From Streptomyces sp. CA-278952 (lineage in GTDB: Bacteria; Actinomycetota; Actinomycetes; Streptomycetales; Streptomycetaceae), in the NCBI RefSeq assembly GCF_028747205.1, contig NZ_CP112880.1, positions 7,599,501 to 7,663,500 on the forward strand: a DNA stretch of 64,000 nucleotides. Reading direction: 5' to 3'. The notes beneath the pieces were generated by a model. That model searched no databases and was not told the DNA's origin. It worked only from the letters and a program-made list of their open reading frames with translations. Each line of letters begins with the position of its first letter. Position 1 is the stretch's first letter. A program made the position numbers and the translations under genes. Below are positions 60,290-64,000 of this stretch, in pieces.

Positions 60290-60991
60290 ATGAGCACCAT
60301 CCGAGGGGCCCGGGAACGCGCCCGCATCGAAGTGACCGCGGCCATCAAGGGCGAGGCCAGGAAGCAGCTCGCGGAGGAGGGCGCGGCGAAGCTGTCGCTG
60401 CGGGCCGTGGCCAGGCAGCTGGGCATGGCCTCCTCCGCGCTCTACCGCTACTTCCCCAGCCGCGACGACCTGCTCACCGCGCTGATCGTTGACGCGTTCG
60501 ACGCGATCGGCGCGGTCGCGGAGCGGGCGGCGGGGGAGCGGGCGGGGACGGTCCCGCCCGCCGAACGCTGGATCGCGGTGGCCTGTGCCGTACGGGAGTG
60601 GGGGCTCGCCCACCCCCATGAGTACGCGCTGATCCACGGTTCGCCCGTCCCCGGCTACATCGCCCCGATGGACACGGTGGGGCCCGCGTCCCGGGTGGGC
60701 CTGGTCCTCATCGACATCGTCCGTACCGCGTCCCGGGCCGAGGACCTCACCCTGCCCTCCCTCGCCCCGGAGCTGCGGTCCGACGCGGAGCGGATGGCCG
60801 CCGAGTTCGCCCCGGACGTGCCTCCGGCCGCCGTGGCGGCCCTGGTCGCCGCCTGGGCCCAGCTGTTCGGCCTGATCTCCTTCGAGCTGTTCGGCCAGTT
60901 CAACCGGGTCGTCGAGGCGCGCGAGCCGCTGTTCCGGCAGGCCGCGGGCGACCTGGCCCGCTCGGTCGGCCTGCGCGCGGTCAAGCCGTAG
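60290..60991 (+). CDS. TetR-family transcriptional regulator
   Basis: A 233-residue TetR-family repressor. The helix-turn-helix lies at residues about 12-60: IEVTAAIKGEARKQLAEEGA, then AKLSLRAVARQLGMASSALY and RYFPSRDDLLTALIVDAF. The C-terminal ligand domain (WGLAHPHEYALIHGSP, AWAQLFGLISFELFGQFNRV) is of the TetR_C group often linked to mycothiol or antibiotic-related genes. ATG 60290. It faces the DUF385 gene across two identical palindromes and so probably represses that gene and itself. Confidence 0.9.
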   Translation: MSTIRGARERARIEVTAAIKGEARKQLAEEGAAKLSLRAVARQLGMASSALYRYFPSRDDLLTALIVDAFDAIGAVAERAAGERAGTVPPAERWIAVACAVREWGLAHPHEYALIHGSPVPGYIAPMDTVGPASRVGLVLIDIVRTASRAEDLTLPSLAPELRSDAERMAAEFAPDVPPAAVAALVAAWAQLFGLISFELFGQFNRVVEAREPLFRQAAGDLARSVGLRAVKP

Positions 60992-61078
60992 GGCCGCGCT
61001 GCTGCGCATCGGGTCCGGTGCGCCCCGTGCGCCACAGCTGGGCCGAGGGGCACCCGACCCCCCTCGGCCCGGCGGCAC

Positions 61079-61834
61079 TCACCAGGTGACGGCGGAGTTG
61101 TCCGTCCAGATCCGGGCCACCGAGCGGTCGCCGGCCAGGGTGACGGCGGTGAGCGGCAGCCGGTTCCAGAGGGTGAGGTAGAGCCCCTCCGCCGTACCGC
61201 TCAGTTCGCAGTCGAAGCCGTCGCCCGGCCGGGTCCCGGCCTCCGACCGCACGGCCTGGGGCGGATCCTGGGAGATCCGCACCGTCCAGGTCGCGTCCGT
61301 GTCCACGGCCCGCACCCGCAGCGTCCGGGGCTTCTTGGAACGCACCTTGCTCTTGGGCCGGGCGTGGAACCCGGTGAGGAGCTCGTCGATGCCGTCGACC
61401 GCCCGGTCCGAGGACACCGCGGTCAGCGGACCGCCGAGCGCCGACTCGGCGTCCACGCGGTGCACGGTCGTCTCGTTGAGCTGGCGGCGGGACCAGAACG
61501 CCAGGGGTGAAGGGGCCGGCATGAAGGTCCAGCAGTCCAGGTCGGCGGGGGCTTCCTCCAGGGACCTGACCAGGTGGCGGTGCCCCTGGCGGAACCAGTC
61601 CAGGAGTTCGGCCCCGTCGAGGGCGGGTTCGCCGCCGTCCGGCCGGTAGGTGGTGTGGCCCTCGGTGATGAACGCCGCCGCCCAACGGTGCACCATGCCG
61701 GTGTGCCGCAGGAGATGACGTATCTGCCAGCCGGGACAGGTCGGGACCGATGCCCCCGATCCGGCCCGCTCGGCGGCGGCCGCGAGCAGCCGCCCTTCCT
61801 CGGACAACGACGCGATGTGCTCGGCGATCTGCAT
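61079..61834 (-). CDS. Maleylpyruvate isomerase family mycothiol-dependent enzyme
   Basis: A 251-residue DinB-like protein of the actinobacterial maleylpyruvate isomerase family, which uses mycothiol as cofactor. The N-terminal helix bundle shows SVPTCPGWQIRHLLRHTGMV with the first His, and RRQLNETTVHRVDAESALGG with the His-x3-Asp metal ligands. A C-terminal beta domain (about 155-251) ends LTLWNRLPLTAVTLAGDRSV. Family members isomerise or conjugate small toxic compounds. Start ATG 61834. Standing near a DUF385 gene and a TetR gene, but without shared control signals. Confidence 0.88.
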   Translation of the reverse strand: MQIAEHIASLSEEGRLLAAAAERAGSGASVPTCPGWQIRHLLRHTGMVHRWAAAFITEGHTTYRPDGGEPALDGAELLDWFRQGHRHLVRSLEEAPADLDCWTFMPAPSPLAFWSRRQLNETTVHRVDAESALGGPLTAVSSDRAVDGIDELLTGFHARPKSKVRSKKPRTLRVRAVDTDATWTVRISQDPPQAVRSEAGTRPGDGFDCELSGTAEGLYLTLWNRLPLTAVTLAGDRSVARIWTDNSAVTW

Positions 61835-61867
61835 GGCGGCGATTGTGCCAGGGGGTCTGTTCGGCCC

Positions 61868-62233
61868 TCAGACGCCCTGCGGGTGCGCGGAACCGGCCGA
61901 CCCGGCCCGGCGCACCAGGCGGGCGAACCAGCCCAGAGCCAGCGACTGGACGAGGACCGAGACCGCCAGGCCGAGCACCAGGAACCAACCGGGCCCACCG
62001 GCCTCGGCCCCCGCCAGGGAGCCGCCGAGGAAGAACAGGAAGATGGCCGGGGCCGCGAGGAGGAACAGCCAGACGCCGGAGAACGAGGCGTCCTCGTGGG
62101 CGACGAACAGGGTGTCCACGGCGACGAACAGCGTCGCCGCGAGCACCAGCCCGAGGTAGATCAGGGAAGCGGGGTTGCGGAACGTCAGCCGGACCAGGGT
62201 GTTCAGGTGCGGGTGGTCGGTCAGGCGCTTCAT
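61868..62233 (-). CDS. Small membrane protein (SCO4225-like)
   Basis: A 121-residue membrane protein with three helices: ASLIYLGLVLAATLFVAVDT, FSGVWLFLLAAPAIFLFFLG and GPGWFLVLGLAVSVLVQSLA. The polar link LFVAHEDASFSGVWLF between the first two resembles the SCO4225 family of Streptomyces, recalled from memory; function unknown. ATG 62233 was chosen (MKRLTDHPHLNTLVRLTFRN); the frame before it is a run of alanine/glutamate from a CTG-type DNA repeat. It is 33 bp upstream of the maleylpyruvate isomerase gene on the same strand. Confidence 0.65.
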   Translation of the reverse strand: MKRLTDHPHLNTLVRLTFRNPASLIYLGLVLAATLFVAVDTLFVAHEDASFSGVWLFLLAAPAIFLFFLGGSLAGAEAGGPGWFLVLGLAVSVLVQSLALGWFARLVRRAGSAGSAHPQGV

Positions 62234-62356
62234 GGTGTGCTCCCCTGCTGCTGCTGCTGCTCGCTCTGCCTCTTGCTCGGTCGAGGCTTCCATCGTGCGC
62301 CGGGGGAGCGGGTCCTGCCTGAGTACGGCTACTCAATCGACCATGTGTGCGGGTGA

Positions 62357-63583
62357 TCAGGTGTCCGCGTCCGTCGTCGCGTTGCGCGCTCCGTAGCCCA
62401 GGGCGGCGGCCGCCGCTGCCAGCAGGGCGACTGTCGTCAGGGCCAGCGGCAGCGAGAACCAGTCGGCGAGGAAGCCGATCGCGGGCGGGCCGAGCAGCAT
62501 CCCGCCGTAGCCGAGTGTCGACGCCGCCGCGACTCCGCTCGGTCCCGCGAGTTCGCCCGCACGCCCCACCGCGACGGGGAAGATGTTGGCGAGCCCGAGG
62601 CCGGTGACCGCGAACCCGGCCAGCGCCAGCCAGGTGGTCGGCGCCAGCGAGCCCAGCAGCATTCCGGCCGAGGCCGTCGCGCCACCGAGGACGAGCGTGC
62701 GGGTCTGCCCGAGCCGTTCCAGGAGCATGGTTCCGGTCAGCCGGCCCGCCGTCATCGTCAGGGCGAAGAGCGCGTAGCCGGCGGCGGCGAGCCCGGGGTG
62801 CGCCCCCAGGTCCTGTTCCAGGTGCAGCGCGCCCCAGTCGGCCAGCGCCCCTTCCCCGTACGCCGTGCACAGGGCGATCGCGCCGAAGAGCACGACGACA
62901 CGGCGGGCCCGGGGCGACAGCCGCTGCTTCGTCGCTTTCCGGTCGACGGGCTGCGGAGCGGCGGGGGCGGGGCGGTGCCGCAGCAGGGCGGGTCCGGCGA
63001 AGGCGGTGACGAGCAGACCGGTCCCGGCCAGCAGGAAGAGGTGCGTGGACGCGGCCAGACCCCCCGCGACCAGCCCGCCGAGGCCGGCGCCGACCATGCC
63101 GCCCAGACTGAACGCCGCGTGGAAGCTCGGCATCACGGGCCGGCGCAGTTCGGCGACCAGGTCGACGGCGGCGCTGTTCATCGCCACGTTCATTCCGCCG
63201 TACGCCGCTCCGAACACGAGCAGCACGAGGCCGAGGGAGAGCGCCGAGTGGGTCTGGGCGGGCAGGGCGATGCTCAGGGGAAGCAGGACGCCGCAGACCA
63301 CGGTGACGGCATGGCTGCCGTAACGGCGGCACAGCCGGCCGGTGAGCATCATGGTGATGACCGCCCCGGCGGAGACGCCGAGCAGGGCGAGGCCGAGAGT
63401 GGAGGCGGAGGCTCCGGTCTGCTGCTTGATGGCCGGGATACGGACCACCCAGCCGGCGAAGAGGAACCCGTCGAGGGCGAAGAACACGGTCAGCGCGGTA
63501 CGGAGGCGGGCCGACGAGGGTGGGGCGGTGTCTCCGCCAGGTCCCCCCGGTAGGGCCGTCCGCAGTTTGTTTAGTTGCGGCAC
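62357..63583 (-). CDS. MFS transporter
   Basis: A 408-residue transporter of the major facilitator superfamily with about twelve helices. Landmarks: FFALDGFLFAGWVVRIPAIK in helix 1, MMLTGRLCRRYGSHAVTVVC (loop 2-3), GAAYGGMNVAMNSAAVDLVA, MPSFHAAFSLGGMVGAGLGG, and GFAVTGLGLANIFPVAVGRA in the second half. This matches the YbjJ-like group; the cargo is unknown. GTG 63583 has no ribosome site; a TATGCT box ends 6 bp before it, so the mRNA is probably leaderless. It is divergent from a ROK-family regulator, the likely controller. Confidence 0.85.
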   Translation of the reverse strand: MPQLNKLRTALPGGPGGDTAPPSSARLRTALTVFFALDGFLFAGWVVRIPAIKQQTGASASTLGLALLGVSAGAVITMMLTGRLCRRYGSHAVTVVCGVLLPLSIALPAQTHSALSLGLVLLVFGAAYGGMNVAMNSAAVDLVAELRRPVMPSFHAAFSLGGMVGAGLGGLVAGGLAASTHLFLLAGTGLLVTAFAGPALLRHRPAPAAPQPVDRKATKQRLSPRARRVVVLFGAIALCTAYGEGALADWGALHLEQDLGAHPGLAAAGYALFALTMTAGRLTGTMLLERLGQTRTLVLGGATASAGMLLGSLAPTTWLALAGFAVTGLGLANIFPVAVGRAGELAGPSGVAAASTLGYGGMLLGPPAIGFLADWFSLPLALTTVALLAAAAAALGYGARNATTDADT

Positions 63584-63589
63584 AAACTC

Positions 63590-63619
63590 AGCATAGGGGC
63601 GCTCGGGCGACGGGCGCAA
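63590..63619 (-). promoter_or_regulatory. Promoter for leaderless transcription of the MFS gene
   Basis: On the minus strand, TTGCGC at about 63614-63619 and TATGCT at 63590-63595 are separated by 18 bp, and the GTG start codon begins 6 bp after the -10 box, the usual distance of a transcription start. Confidence 0.55.
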
Positions 63620-63726
63620 CACTGTCGCACGCCGTACGTTCCGGGGGCCCGGCCGAGGCCGGGACGGGCTCCCCGGGCAGGCCCTGGGCGTCCAGGGCGC
63701 CTCCGGATCATGGGAGACTCGCCCCC

Positions 63727-64000
63727 ATGAACGGCAAGGCGACCACCACCCGGACGAAGTTGGAGAGGGGCCGCAGTGCGCTCGGGCCCGCACTGGAACT
63801 GGTCCACACCGGACGCGCCCCCACCCGGGCCGTGCTCACCTCCGAACTCGGCGTCACCCGCGCCACCGCCGGGGCGGTCGCCGCGGAACTGGAGGCGCTC
63901 GGGCTGATCCGGGTCGACTCCAGCCCCGGGTCGGCGGCCGGTTCCCAGGGGCGCCCCTCGCACCGGCTGTCCGTCCTGGAGACCGGCCCCGTCGTCCTCG
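63727..64000 (+). CDS. ROK-family transcriptional regulator, N-terminal part
   Basis: The first 91 codons of a gene that leaves the window. They encode the winged helix-turn-helix found at the front of ROK/NagC-type repressors: LERGRSALGPALELVHTGRA, then PTRAVLTSELGVTRATAGAV and AAELEALGLIRVDSS. The tail GSQGRPSHRLSVLETGPVVL leads into the ROK sugar-kinase-like domain beyond the edge. Start ATG 63727. It is divergent from the MFS transporter and probably controls it. The sugar ligand cannot be told. Confidence 0.82.
   Translation, partial: MNGKATTTRTKLERGRSALGPALELVHTGRAPTRAVLTSELGVTRATAGAVAAELEALGLIRVDSSPGSAAGSQGRPSHRLSVLETGPVVL

Noticed and set aside
63560..63596. Leader peptide MLSLCRN before the MFS gene
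   Set aside because: The ATG overlaps the likely -10 box, so it would not be transcribed, and no ribosome site precedes it.
1..64000. tRNA, rRNA, riboswitch or prophage genes
   Set aside because: I looked for clover-leaf-like sequence, conserved riboswitch cores, integrases and phage structural genes and saw none I could support.

Overview
The window is very GC-rich actinobacterial DNA and almost certainly comes from a Streptomyces chromosome. GTG starts are frequent, GTGA/ATGA stop-start overlaps join operon genes, and many products belong to families typical of this genus: DUF6421, SapA-like secreted protein, CGNR zinc-finger regulator, mycothiol-dependent maleylpyruvate isomerase fold, F420-type DUF385 protein, MSMEG_6728 family, and a CebR-type operator. 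I found no rRNA, tRNA, CRISPR array, prophage or complete insertion sequence. Both ends cut through genes: a LuxR-type regulator on the left and a ROK regulator on the right.

Left third (1-31 kb), mostly housekeeping and conserved unknowns. It holds an APC permease; a lactonase-family beta-propeller; a CbiX-like protein that lacks its metal-binding histidines; a BadF-type sugar kinase overlapping uracil-DNA glycosylase; a BNR-repeat protein; a cupin protein; a methyltransferase; an adrenodoxin-type ferredoxin reductase; a divergent DUF305 lipoprotein / LVIVD secreted protein pair; a HAD hydrolase; a PAP2 phosphatase; and an M56 peptidase whose stop codon is completed by a 162-bp MITE-like element. 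Next come a GNAT acetyltransferase preceded by four tandem 20-bp repeats and a glycerophosphodiester phosphodiesterase. An apparent operon follows: DUF6421, SDR, threonine-aldolase-like enzyme, with a transglutaminase-like protein and a B3/B4-domain protein downstream. The region ends with an acyltransferase, a thioredoxin, a flavin reductase, etfBA, an HpcH/HpaI-type lyase behind a 25-bp palindrome, a CGNR regulator and an alpha/beta hydrolase.

Middle (31-54 kb), plant polysaccharide use. A LacI regulator is divergent from a ROK sugar kinase around the palindrome GACAACGTTGTC. A decayed DUF6879 gene precedes a secreted GH5 beta-mannanase (catalytic domain, Fn3, CBM2) whose promoter carries the canonical CebR box TGGGAGCGCTCCCA. 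The main feature is a locus at 36,995-54,013 that reads as a xyloglucan utilisation system. It has a LacI regulator, a secreted GH74 xyloglucanase-like enzyme, a lipoprotein binding protein with two permeases but no ATPase, and predicted cytoplasmic GH95 (alpha-fucosidase type), GH42 (beta-galactosidase), GH3 (beta-glucosidase type) and GH31 (YicI-like alpha-xylosidase). The palindrome TCGAAGCGCTTCGA occurs in both halves of the divergent promoter region and upstream of the regulator gene, so the locus looks like one self-contained regulon: GH74 cuts outside, the transporter imports, and the four exo-enzymes strip the side chains and backbone inside.

Right end (54-64 kb), miscellaneous. It holds an MSMEG_6728 family protein, a P-loop kinase/NUDIX fusion, an MBL hydrolase, an M20 peptidase, a geranylgeranyl-reductase-family flavoprotein, a DUF385 protein divergent from a TetR regulator over two matching palindromes, a maleylpyruvate isomerase family protein, a small membrane protein, and an MFS transporter (apparently leaderless) divergent from the ROK regulator at the edge.
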